From Thelephora terrestris (taxonomy: Eukaryota; Basidiomycota; Agaricomycetes; Thelephorales; Thelephoraceae): a stretch of DNA of 64,000 bases. The position numbers were made by a program, and so were the translations under genes. Positions 37,626 to 48,640 of the stretch are shown here, one piece after another. Each line of letters starts with the position of its first letter. The stretch's first letter is position 1. The notes beneath the pieces are model-generated. The model did not search any database. It saw only the letters and a program-made list of their open reading frames with translations, and was not told the origin of the DNA. Where the stretch lies: the NCBI GenBank assembly GCA_015956445.1, contig WIUZ02000003.1:744001-808000 (forward strand), in the 5' to 3' direction.

Positions 37626-38989
37626 AACAGCAACATCCTAACCTAACCTCAAGGCACTGCCAGATCAGGAATCCATTCACCTCTTGCATTATTTTTCTGT
37701 TTGTAGTCCTGACTAACCCAAAGTGGTTAAGCTAACATCATCCAATCTAACCTAACCTAACCCAACCTGAAATAGCCAATCTTACCCATTTCAACCTAAC
37801 CTAACCTGCAGTGGTCTATCCAACCTGACTATAGCTTTGCCTAAGCTGACCCATGACAAACAAGTCCTAACTTAAACTTGACCTTGCCTAGCACACCAAC
37901 ATGTAACATGGGTTACGGGAATGCAGTGCAAAGTGCATACCCCTTGGGGGACCTCCACCTGTATTTAGCCATAAGCTGGCTATCACTTGAACACACCTAC
38001 TAAGCTGGACCTACCAGTTGGTAGACCTGCAAGCCAACAGGTCCATGGACTATATTCCATAAGCTGTGCCTGCCACTCAACCATATTCACCTCTCTTGTA
38101 CCAGATAGTAACTTGATGACAAATAAAGCCAATCCACCTGGCTGAACCTATGACCCAGTGGACTCATTAATTCATAAGTCTATAGGTCTGTGGGCCTGTA
38201 ATGTGGAGGAACACACCCAGCTGGATTCTGGGTCTGGTCAGGTAGGTAAATTTGAGTTGTTGCTGAGTTTTGGCCTGGGCAAGAGATGTTTTGTGAATGT
38301 GGTTGGTGGTAATTGAGTGGCAGGATCTTTTATGGAATACCAGTCCAAGGACCTTTTGGCTTGCAGGTCCACCAACTGGTAGGTCCAGCTTAGTAGGTGT
38401 GTTCAAGCGATAGCCAGCTTATGGCTAAATACAGGTGGAGGTCCCCCAAGGGGTATGCACTTTGCACTGCATTCCCGTAACCCATGTTACATGTTGGTGT
38501 GCTAGGCAAGGTCAAGTTTAAGTTAGGACTTGTTTGTCATGGGTCAGCTTAGGCAAAGCTATAGTCAGGTTGGATAGACCACTGCAGGTTAGGTTAGGTT
38601 GAAATGGGTAAGATTGGCTATTTCAGGTTGGGTTAGGTTAGGTTAGATTGGATGATGTTAGCTTAACCACTTTGGGTTAGTCAGGACTACAAACAGAAAA
38701 ATAATGCAAGAGGTGAATGGATTCCTGATCTGGCAGTGCCTTGAGGTTAGGTTAGGATGTTGCTGTTTTCCAGAATCAATCAGATATTTCCTTTTTAGGT
38801 AATCCATCAACTATTTCTCTTTTAGGCAGTCAAGCAAAATTTTCTTTTTAGGTAATCCATCAAATATTTCCTTTTAGGTAATTCATCAAATATTTCCTTT
38901 TAGGTAATTCATCAAATATTTCTTTTTTAGGTAATCCATCATATAGTTCCTTATTAGATAATCCATTAAATATTCTTTTCGAGGTAATC

Positions 38990-39495
38990 CACCGTACGGC
39001 ACCATACAACCCATGGGTCATGGGCAGGGCATACTGTCGTACGGCGCCGTACGCTCCATGGGTCATGGGCAGAGCAAACCACCATACGGCGCCGTATGCT
39101 CCATGGGTCATGGGTAGGGCAAACCCCCGTATGGCGCCGTACGACCCATGGGTCATGGGTAGGGCAAACCCCCGTACGGCCCATGGGTCATGGGCAGGGC
39201 ATACCACTGTACGGCGCCATACGCCCCATGGGTCATGGGCAGGGTGGATGGCTGTCCAGCACCACTGTACGGCCCATGGGCCATGGGAAGGGCATACCAC
39301 CGTACGGCATCGTACAACCCATGGGTCATGGACAGGCCATACTGTCATACAGCACCGTACAACCCATGGGTCATGGGGCCCACACACCATTGTACGGTCC
39401 ATGGGTCATGGGGATTTGTACCTGTCGTACGGCGACGTATGGCCATGGGTCATGGGATTTTGTCACACCGTATGGTCCATGGGTCATGGGGAAAA
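38990..39495. repeat. 45-bp tandem repeat array, right arm (inverted)
   Basis: About eleven units, inverse complement of the left array (CCATGGGTCATGG plus GTACGGCGCCGTAC). The unit order at the outer end matches the left arm, including the variant units reading GACAGGTACAAATCCC and its complement. Confidence 0.85.
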
Positions 39496-39511
39496 AGTAG
39501 CTGAATGGGCT

Positions 39512-39766
39512 CTGGGATACACTGGGGATTGTGCGATCGAGAATATCCACGAGAATCTACACCGATTTTCAGCCCAGCGGGGAGGAAATGATATAGGAGC
39601 TCACGCTATCCAGATACTCGACGAGCGAAGTCAATTCCTCCTTTGGTAGGTTACGCAAGGCGTCGCGATACACGTCCCCACGAAGGAACCCCCGGAGCCG
39701 TTCATAGAACTGTGGCGAAGTCTTTTCGAGCTCGCGGAGTTGTCGTAAGATATTCTGCGGAGCCAT
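39512..39766 (-). pseudogene. Truncated copy of the four-unit kinase gene, 5' end
   Basis: ATG at 39764-39766 begins MAPQNILRQLRELEK, followed by LTSLVEYLDS, an intron and VDILDRTIPSVSQ, the same first two exons as the gene at 32220. The transposon at 36225-39511 interrupts exon 2, and beyond it only about 45 more bases of kinase sequence remain before homology stops. No kinase domain is left. Exon 1 itself is still open, with conservative changes. Confidence 0.75.
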
Positions 39767-40768
39767 GGGGTGGCTGGTTAGGGCAAAAACTTGGGCGATT
39801 ATGTAGTGTTAGCGGGGTGCCTTGCCTCGTCCTCGAAGTTCATGGACGCAAAGCGCTGGAAACGACAGGTGATCAATCGGATAAGGGAATTGGATGCCGC
39901 GGCTAGGGTACTGAACCCGGTGAGGGGGAGGGCCCCATAACGGATTGCTGAACTGCCAACTGTCCTGTTGCGGAGTTATGTAAGAGCGTTACAAACCGCT
40001 ACCAACCACGAGGAAGTTTGGGCGTTTGGGCAGCACGTTATGAGCATCGGGTATTCTGACGGTTCAGAGCCGCCCACTCTGTCTACTGGTAAGGTCAGAA
40101 GTTAATCTGTGCACGACTGCAGATGAAGCGCCAAAATTCCCGCCCGCCAGATGTCGATCAGCACTCTTTTGAGGCAACTACCCTCCCAAGTATCTTACCG
40201 AGATCTAGAGATAGCAGATAGAAAACAGCTTACATACTATCCTCCGCCATCCGTTGGAGAGCCGATCCCATCTGACAAGCTCACTACTCCGGAAGTCAGG
40301 CACCCCACGTGAGCCAGGCACGGGCCATGCCTCTACTATGCGGTCGAGCTTTGGGCCCAATTAGGTTACCACGAGTGGGCATCCTCCCAGAGATTTATAG
40401 CTGATGGGAGGGGGCGCGTACATAAGTAATGGCAGGCATTTCCCGCGTGTGATTTTGTGACATGGGGCCGCTGGACCCTCGGATCAGCCAGAGCCCGTCG
40501 CGGCGCCGCCGGAAGGGACGACCCGTGGGAATCCCACAAGACACTGCGATCGATATCGATGTGGTCTCGTCTCCTCGAGCAGACCACGTATACCACTGAC
40601 GATCACCGGTAAGGGTACACTTTTATAAAGCCTTTTTGTACTCACTGGACTAATCAAGTCCATGAGAGTTTCACTATCAGTGGCGGCACGGGTGAGATAC
40701 AAGGTCGAATCCAACAGGGAGTCACCCATCCCTTTGTCCCTATCTTTGACTGGTAGCACGAGATCTAC
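39767..40768. promoter_or_regulatory. Shared divergent promoter region (duplicated copy)
   Basis: Lies between the truncated kinase copy and the two-unit kinase gene, the same arrangement and nearly the same length as 32221-33209, with patches of alignable sequence. No specific site named. Confidence 0.45.
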
Positions 40769-43700
40769 ATGTCAGACGAACTCCAAGGCCTGCATAGTCA
40801 CAGTGAGTCATGACCTCCACCACCGCAACCTCCCACTGAGAGGAGACTACGCTGGCAGCCTTTCCTCCAATCACCGATGAAGATCTCGCGAGGTTGGGCG
40901 TTGACCCACAGCTCATTCCCTTTGCCGTCTCAACTGCACAACGGGCGGAACAATCGTCGAACGGAGGGCCTCAGCTCACACCAACGGAAGCTGAGAACTT
41001 TGTTGAAATTCTCGACAGGGTACGTCTCTATCCGTAAGCTCCCGCAACACTTGCTGACTCGGTTGCCGGCCAGGTCGTGTCATCATACACGGTGAATCCA
41101 GGTCTGAAGAACCGGTGTTTCAAAGTTTTGCGTAAAGTTTCACCTGCGCATGGGATCCTACCCAAATCCTATTATCTGGCGGCCGTGATCCTACTGGACA
41201 GCATCCCGTACGCCTCTGGGGGATTCGCCGATGTTTGGAAAGGCCAGCTGGACGGATGCCAAGTGTGTGTCAAGGCGTTTCGGACACAGAGAATAGGGAA
41301 TCTGGGCGAGATTAAACGGGTGTGTCACGGCGTTTCGAATGGGGGATGAGCACAACCTGATCATAATTAGCGGTTCTACCGCGATATCATAGGATGGAAG
41401 TACATCGCGCATCCGAACGTCGTATCCTTCTTTGGAGTTTCAGAGGCATTGTTCTCGTTCTGTATCATCAGCCCTTGGCTATCGAACGGGAACATCTTCG
41501 ACTACATCCGTAAGAATCCGCGGGTCAACCGATTAACACTAGTAAGCGATCTTCCACGATCTTCACAAAAGTCCCATCCAAACGTTTTAAATAGCTTGCG
41601 CAAGCTGCCTGCGGTCTAGAGTATCTGCATTCACTAGGCATCGTGCACAGTGACGTTAATCCGGTGAGTACTAAGAGGGCTCTCGGCTTGAGTCACGTGC
41701 CGACCTACCATCTGCCCAGGGAAACATCTTGATCAACGACGATGGCTCTGCATGTCTAGGGGACTTCGGTCTCTCCGTGATATTTTTCACGTTAGGGGCT
41801 GACCGCTATATGGCTCCCGAACTGCTTCGCCCATCGCAGTTCAACCTCAAGAACAGCAACCCCACGAAAGAGAGCGACATCTACTCACTTGCGGTGACTT
41901 CCTACGAGGTAGGTTCGCCTCACATTGCACACGGCCGCCACCGACGTCGCCTCCGTTATTAGGTCCTCGCGGAGGTCTTTCCGTATGGAAACAATCGTGA
42001 CGGTATTATCATCTTTCACGTCGTGAGCGGTGATCGGCCGCCCCGTCCGGAGAACACTCAATGGTTACGGGATCAGATATGGGACATGATCACCAAGTGC
42101 TGGAGTGAACAGCGAGAAACGCGGTGGGACATACGAACTGTAGTTCATCAGCTTTCGTTATCAAGTATTCAGGAAGTTGCAGAGGCTCAAAAAGGTAATT
42201 GACCCGCTTCTCAAATGGTGACACAGATTGAAGGGGCTATCTTCCTTTAAGATGTTCTTGGCGCTGTGCCGGAGAGTGCCCCCGAACGGCAAATCGCTCA
42301 CCCTCATGTGGAACCGCAACTGGGTCGTTTGGGAGTCATGGGGCAACGATCGCAAGGACCGCCGTCTGACTTTCGGGAGCTGCAACGCGTTGCCCAGAAC
42401 TTCCAGCCCCCTCCTTCGAAGCGGAATCCCTTCCAGCGCTTCAGGCCTAGCGAGCTCTTCGGTCGCCCCCACCAGAAGAAACTTGGCACTCCCACTGGCA
42501 TTGCTTCCCAAGCAAATGAACCTGGGCAATTGCCAGCCATGATTGATGGGGCGCCAGAGAATCTGAGTGGCCTAAAACCCTCCATGTACAATCTGGGTTA
42601 TAGCCCGTCCCTCTCGGTTCAGAGATTCGGCGGTTCAATGGAAATATCGGCTGTGCTAACCTCTTCTAGTGGCATCGAATCGGACGGGTCTGAGCCCTCA
42701 TCCGATCCTCCGCCACTGAATTTGGCGGAGATCAACGCCACATGCAAGGATCGTGTGTCTCAGGACTACATTGACTGGCTCGACGTGGTATGTTACTTGG
42801 AAATCGCGTTCCATACCCAGGCTAATGTTTCCCTCAGACGCTGGACCATGCAACATGCGATCAAGAACGACATAAATTGCTCAATAACTTGTGCAAGGTC
42901 TGCAGTCGTCAGCGGATGTTACCCAACTCGATGCACGTGGGGGGAGGCTTGGCTGGGGAGCTAGTTGAGGCAGAACATGGGTGTAGTTCTATAGTATTTC
43001 AGGCTCAACACAACAATCGCTCAGTGGCCGTCAAGACCAAACGAATCACCATGAGTGCCGATTTTGACAAGTGCCACAGTGTGAGTGTGTTGAAGTTCAT
43101 GTGCCTCTGAGAGTTTCCTGACCCTGGAGTTTGTAGGAATTTTGTCGAGAGGCTATTGCGTGGAGACATCTTCGACACCCAAACATCCTGCCGTTGCTTG
43201 GCGTGGATTTACAAAAGAATCGGCTCTCGATGATATCTGAGTGGATGGATCATGGGAACATCAATGAGTATGTGGAGAGACATGGAGGGGTCAACCGTCT
43301 CCAGTTGGTGAGTCATGGTCATATCCCTTATGAATGCAAAGACCATCGTGGCTGACCAATGCAGCTGGCCGACGCTGCAAGAGGTCTGGAATACATGCAT
43401 GGTCTTGACATGGTACATGGAGACTTGAAAGGGGTACGATTGTTCAGTTTACTGGCTGTGCATGTGTTCACCGTGAAGTCCAGGCAAACATTCTCATAAA
43501 CCAGAGCCACAGGGCCTGCCTCGCAGATTTTGGTCTTTCAACCATTGTCAGTGTGGAACAAAACACTGGACCCAATGCTTCCTTGATCTCTGTGGTCTCA
43601 AAGGCATCTCTTATGTCATTCGCTGGTGGCGGGACCATTCGATGGATGAGCCCAGAGTTGCTTGATCCGGAGCGGTTTGGAGCCAACGATGACCGACCGT

Positions 43701-44035
43701 CGAAGAAATCGGACTGTTACGCACTCGGAATGGTTGTGTATGAGGTTCGTCCAGGTGTGATCGCTCTCAACTTCAGAGGGCTCGGACTCATGAGCCGTCA
43801 GGTGCTTACGGGAAATTCACCCTTCTGGAACATCACGAATAACGTGTTGCTGATGCTCGATATCCCGAATGGTCACAGGCCTAAGAAACCTGACACAGCA
43901 GAGAGCCTTGGGTTCACAAGTCAGCTGTGGAAGACCCTTCAACAGTGCTGGTTGGCCAATGCCAGTGCACGCCCGGATGTGAGGACTATACTATCTCATC
44001 TAAACCATGCCACGTGGTCATGGGGAAGAAGGTGA
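40769..44035 (+). CDS. Two-unit TKL kinase
   Basis: ATG at 40769 (MSDELQGLHSH), GTGAGT donor, acceptor GCTGGCAG. Unit 1 is closest to the kinase at 17689: LVEILDRV-like segment (reads FVEILDRV), KVLRKVSPAHGILPKSYY, ASGGFADVWKG, VCVKAF, HSDVNP, LGDFGLS, RYMAPELL, but its DFG-to-APE segment is 13 residues shorter. After SSIQEVAEAQK a 57-base intron (42195-42251) hides a stop and joins DVLGAVPESAPERQ in frame. A Pro-rich linker leads to unit 2: YIDWLDV, LCKVCSRQRMLPNSM, VAVKTKR, HPNILPLLGVD, MHGLDMVHGDLKG, LADFGLST, RWMSPELL, CWLANASARPDV; stop at 44033-44035. Both units retain Lys, Asp and DFG. If the fusion intron is not used, the second unit could start at ATG 42338 as a separate gene. Confidence 0.65.
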
Positions 44036-45251
44036 TCAGCCTAATTCTGCCAGACTCTACCAGAATTCGCTATGTGCGCATATGGTTTGAAGCAAAGAAT
44101 GGAGTAATTAATCACACGGTCTATCGAGTTAACTGGCTTCATGCCAAATGAAGCCTGGTTTGGGACTTGTATACCTGATGAAGAATCTACTGACGATGGA
44201 AAATGGTGTCCGGTGGGCGCAATCACAAGGGAGGGATGAAGAAAGCGTCCTATGTAAAGGAACTCCCATATCCCGAAAATCCCTCAGTGCGTTGGGCAGC
44301 TCGGGTTGGTCACAGACTGTATTAGTGTTTGGGTCGAGCTCGAGACCTCCACAATGTTTGGGGCGATGATGAAGTTTTGACGAGCTCTGCGCCCTCACCC
44401 TCCTCATTTTGATCCGAAAGGGATGATATTGCGGGAGGAAGAAGACCACGCATACGATAACCCCGTAGCCCCGCATACACCAAGGTTTGGATCTCCAACA
44501 AAAAGGGGCGGCTGTTCCTGAAGCGGAACATTTGAATGAGCCGGGAGTGTTCAAACAACGCGTGGCGTCGCTCTTCTCGAAGAATGCGCGCGGATTGCAT
44601 CTTATGAGCATCAAAGCGCATGGAGTGCATGGCTATGGCAGGAAGGTGGGCCCACCGAGCCCTGGGTCGCGATGTTCTTCAGCCGGAAGTTTTGGTGAAA
44701 TGGGCACGAACACGCCAGGCTAAGATAAGGCGTTGGAAAAGCCAAGTAGCCTCATCCCAGTTTGAGAGTGCGACGGCTCGGAGAGATTGCACCTTTGAGC
44801 ACCAGATACATGAACACCACTACTCGCGGTCATACCTAACAGGCACATAGTGTGTATGACATCCTCTGCGCCCCTAATGACGGCAGATTGTACCCCCCAG
44901 AACAGGTGGCAGAACGCGACGAGACTTTTCAAGGGTGTCAGACTACTATGCCGAAGCGGGAACGAGACCGAACGTTGCGGAGAACTTGCTGCGATAAGCG
45001 GCTCGGACGAATATTCGACAACAATGCGCGGGGGTGGCCAGATCATCGAGGCAATGAGTAAACACAAAGATTCGACGCCCAGTCTTCAGGACATTGGAGT
45101 TGGTGATCGAGCGGGCTCAGGCGAGCCTCACAAGCCCGATTGCCGCCCATCCCCACATGTACACCACCTCCACCCCACCCACCTCAAAACACCGACCGAC
45201 CCCACCTTTCGTTTCAACCTCGACCTTATCGCTCTCAACCACCGTTTTGAG
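44036..45251. other. Intergenic with a relic on the minus strand
   Basis: No intact gene recognised. The minus strand at 44700-44860 carries the relic paired with 22713-23007 (SLRAVALSNWDEATWLFQRL). The plus frame upstream of 45252 is open but lacks the conserved F-box start, so I treat it as 5' flank. Confidence 0.4.
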
Positions 45252-46494
45252 ATGGTCGTACCGTATCTCCCCCAAGATATCATCGAGCATATAATCGACA
45301 TGCTCGTCGGGGACTTTCACAGCCTTCTTTCGTGTTCCCTCGTCTCGACCGCCTGGGCCGATCGGAGCCATCACCACCTCTACGCCGAAATCAGCCTGAA
45401 TTCCCTCTCCGACCTCCAGTCGTGGTTCAATATTGGCCTGGAGCCGTTCGGTCACCATGTTCGTTCCATACATCTCACCCAGGACGAGTTCAAGTGGATC
45501 ACGCCACAAACCCTCGCAACGATCCCGAGCGACTTCACTTCCTTCCACAACGTCAGATCTCTCACCTTCACCGGCCTGGACCTCACCATCTTTGACGAGC
45601 ACTCGCTCACTCGTTTCTTTGCTCCCTTCTCGAAATGCCTGACTTCGTTGAGCCTTGAGGGATTGACCGCGCATCCTCACATGCTTCACTTCTTCATCTG
45701 CATGTTCCCGAATTTGGACAACCTCACGCTCGACTACCTCGCAATTGGAAGGGCTAATCCTACAATACCCTTCCAACATCCCGCCATCACTCCCAGCTTC
45801 CGGGGCAAGTTGGTCCTGTCAAACCTCCTATCCAACGGAACCTCCACTGCCTCCACTGTGACCGCTCCCATTGCGAACCTCCCCCTGGCCTTTGAGGACG
45901 TGACCGTGTATAATTGCAGGTTCAGAAAACCGGAGTCGCTGAAGGATCTACTGGTCGCCTGCCACGAGACGTTGAAGAAGATCAAAATTGCCCGGGTCTT
46001 TTTCGGTGAGTTTCTACCCATGTCGGGTACCGCTTGGAGCTGACGTTTTCGATACCTCCTCAGATAGCACTTCCAAACCGCCGCTCATCGATTTGTCTCC
46101 ATGCACAAGCCTGGAAGAGATCCAACTTAGCCTCGGCCAACTCCGGCAGCCAAGTCCCTGGCTCGAGCCGATTCTCCAAACCGTCACCTCGACCAAAGTT
46201 CGAAAGATCACATTCGACACAGACACTCCCTCCACGGCCGCGGGTATCGATTCCGAGATCGACGTTCACAGCTGGTCCAGGTTAGATGCGTTGTTTTTGA
46301 AGATGGCCGACGCGCTTGGCCCGACAGACGGGAAGCTGGAACTGGTCTTCGACGCGTTGGCTCCGGACGACTTTGGGGAGTTCAAGCCTGTTGACCCCGG
46401 GCGGTTTTTGGAGTGGTGTCGCACCAAAGCCGTTGTGAGGTTCGAACCCATAAGATCCCCGCATCTGAGGATCGCATGTCACACATCGGTATGA
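45252..46494 (+). CDS. F-box protein, subfamily 2
   Basis: The start chosen is ATG at 45252 (MVVPYLPQDIIEHIIDML), directly before the F-box; the frame is open much further upstream without conservation. F-box core CSLVSTAWADRSHHHLYA. Leucine-rich tail: HNVRSLTFTGLDLTIFD, CLTSLSLEGLT, MFPNLDNLTLDYL, LAFEDVTVYNCRF. One intron from a GTGAGT donor near 46005 to TCCTCAG near 46065, then TSKPPLIDLSPCTSLEEIQ and a tail ending LRIACHTSV. About 390 residues. Sister of the gene at 16241-17399. Predicted SCF ubiquitin-ligase substrate adaptor. Confidence 0.77.
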
Positions 46495-47436
46495 CTTCCC
46501 CGCCTACCGCCTCTTGGCTTTTGAACTGAGCGAACCTTCTGCAGACAGAAATAACGCGAAGGCCATAATTGGCGAAGAATGGTTCCGTGTGATCCCGGAG
46601 CCGGGGTTGATCAGGGTCAAATGTGAACATTGAAGGAGAAACAGAAATGACCTTCAGACTCCCCTTTTTTGACACCGTGTTTGGCCATCCCCGGTTATGA
46701 ACAATTCGATGAGACATCGCGGGGTCTGATTCTGATTCAGTATCAGCCCAGGACCCAGCGGAGGTTTCCAAACGGAGCGAATGAAACTGAACCCGCACAT
46801 GGTAAACTCAAACTTGATTTTCCTTTACTTACAGCCCTGGCTCAAATGATGGGCGAAACTTGTGTATCGTGTGTGGCTTGTAGATGTGGAATGTAAACTA
46901 TGTGTCCATATGATAACGAATTTGAAATCCTTAAGCATGCGTTACCGTCGGTGAAGCGATGTAGACGGCCTACATGCGGCTGCCCTCCCCCGCGAGTGCA
47001 AGCTCCGACAGGAGTAAACGAAGCTCGTGAAAATAGGTTGGCCCTTCCGTCGCTTCAGTTCGTCCCAGGCTCGTCCTATCAATTCCTTTGAAATAAGCAA
47101 TATGGCCGGCAACTATCAACCGCAGCCCCGACGCGTAGTGTCACGGACGTGCTCCAGTGTTTGAGGGGATTCAAGCACTCTGGAGACCCCTCCTCGACAG
47201 CTACACGAGAACTGCGGGACAGAGGGTGATGGCTGGGACGTTGCGGCCTATTCGACTGCCTTGCTTTTTTATCAAATGCCCCTTGATAGACTATACAAGC
47301 CTGTATTGTAGTTCCGTACGAACCACGATCTCCACACAAAGACCTTTTGTCCTTTCCTTGCGCCGTTTCATTTTCACCGCAGTTCTCGTGCTTCCTTGCA
47401 ACAGTATCAACAAGCCAAACTAAGTTACCAGGGTTC
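46495..47436. other. Intergenic, nothing recognised
   Basis: Convergent F-box genes flank this stretch; no motif-bearing frame seen on either strand. Confidence 0.45.
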
Positions 47437-48640
47437 CTAAAAATCGCCGTACAGTTCTACGATCCCTCTCCTCGCTGTCTCCGGCAACATTGATCTAGCC
47501 AAACCAGCCAAACTCACCATTCCTTGTGTTACATCTGATTGAGGACACAAGATCCTTGGGCGGATAGAACGCAATTCCAAGAGTAAAATGAGGAGACTGT
47601 CAAGGTCTGACCACCGCATACCGGGCTTCGCCGCCTCGTTTAGTTCGGTGAGGTCAAGCGTGTCGTAGTCGTAGTCGTCGTCTTCCATGAAGCATATCGT
47701 GATTTCTCGGAGATCTCGATGCTCAGATTTGATCGTCCCGAGCGTCATGATGATCCACATGCATCCCGTGAGTCCCGTTATACATTGGAACTCGACATCC
47801 CGGATGTTCGTCGCTTTGGAAAGATCAATTGGGCCGGGAGTGCCATCATCTGCGGATGCGGAGTTTGAGTGAATGACTTGCCCAGTGAAGAAGCGGATGA
47901 AACATACCCGAAACTCTGCTCCCGATTCGGAGGGATTCAAGGGTGCCAGAACACGCGCCCACCAACTCCCTCACCTGGAGCAGATCATCCGGTTCGCGAC
48001 ACCATGCCAAATCGACCGCCCGAAAGCGAAGGCCGCCCGGGAGACTCAGCAACCCGGACAGTGTCCTCGCAAACCCTTCGGACAGTAGAATGTCCAGGTG
48101 ATTATTTAGTGGGGGTGAAGTTGATACAACAGCTGGCGGTCCGCTCGATCCCTTGGCCTCGTTTACTTCACCGATCAAGATTAGGTCTTCGAGTAAGGGG
48201 AGGGAACAGATGAGATCGAGGATCTGCAAATGTGGAAGGTAGAGGGAGCACAACGCCAGAGCTGTTATAGAAGGTGCCAGTTTCTGGAACATGGGGAAGT
48301 TCACCCAACCATCCTCGCTCATCATGCACAAGGTTTCAAGGCGGGGGAAGCTCTGAACCCAACCACTTTCCTCCATATGCCCCGGATCACAGCGAATAGT
48401 CAGGTTTCGGGTATGATATGAAGGTGAATTTGCGGGATCGGAAAAAGTCTCCCTCCACGACTCGAGGTCATCTTCCTCGTCGAGCGTGAGATCGGCGAAG
48501 ATGTGTTCTCTGGAACGTGGAACCCATGATTTGGAGACGAGACAACATTGCTTCAGTGTTTTCATGTCATCTCGCAGGAAGTCGATGATGTAGTCGAAGA
48601 TCTCTGGGAGGAGATGAGGATTGGAGGTGGTGGTCTTCAT
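47437..48640 (-). CDS. F-box protein, subfamily 1
   Basis: ATG at 48638-48640 (MKTTTSNPHLLPEIFDYI), F-box core QCCLVSKSWVPRSREHIFA, then FPMFQKLAPSITALAL, LPLLEDLILIGEV, GTLESLRIGSRVSG. One intron: donor GTATGT near 47900, acceptor CCGCAG near 47851, joining to DDGTPGPIDLSKATNIRD. Exon 2 has the acidic run EDDDYDYDTLDLTEL and ends PETARRGIVELYGDF. Same subfamily and intron position as 7361-8561 and 8682-9902, 38 kb away, so the family has spread beyond simple tandem duplication. Predicted SCF substrate adaptor. Confidence 0.77.

Larger units (their letters stand above)
36225..39511. mobile_element. Fold-back (MULE-like) non-autonomous transposon, 3.3 kb
   Basis: Flanked by the 11-base direct repeat CTGGGATACAC at 36214-36224 and 39512-39522, a sequence present once in the intact kinase gene near 31970-31980. 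Both ends read inward TTCAGCTACTTTTTCCCC. The arms are inverted copies over more than 1 kb: a 45-bp repeat array, a 27-bp AT-rich array, then unique sequence with CCTAACCTAACC runs and GACCTACCAGTTGGTAG, with a loop near 38060-38390. An 11-base target duplication and long inverted termini fit the Mutator superfamily. No transposase frame is present, so it would need a helper in trans. The left arm is longer because its 45-bp array has more units. Confidence 0.8.

Noticed and set aside
42195-42251. Nonsense mutation ending the kinase at 40769
   Set aside because: The stop lies in a well-formed GT-AG interval of normal intron length whose removal keeps frame into kinase sequence lacking a nearby ATG; a fusion is the better reading, though not proven.
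45117-45779. 220-codon minus frame opposite the F-box gene
   Set aside because: Shadow of the plus-strand F-box exon, rich in E/V/G typical of antisense reading.
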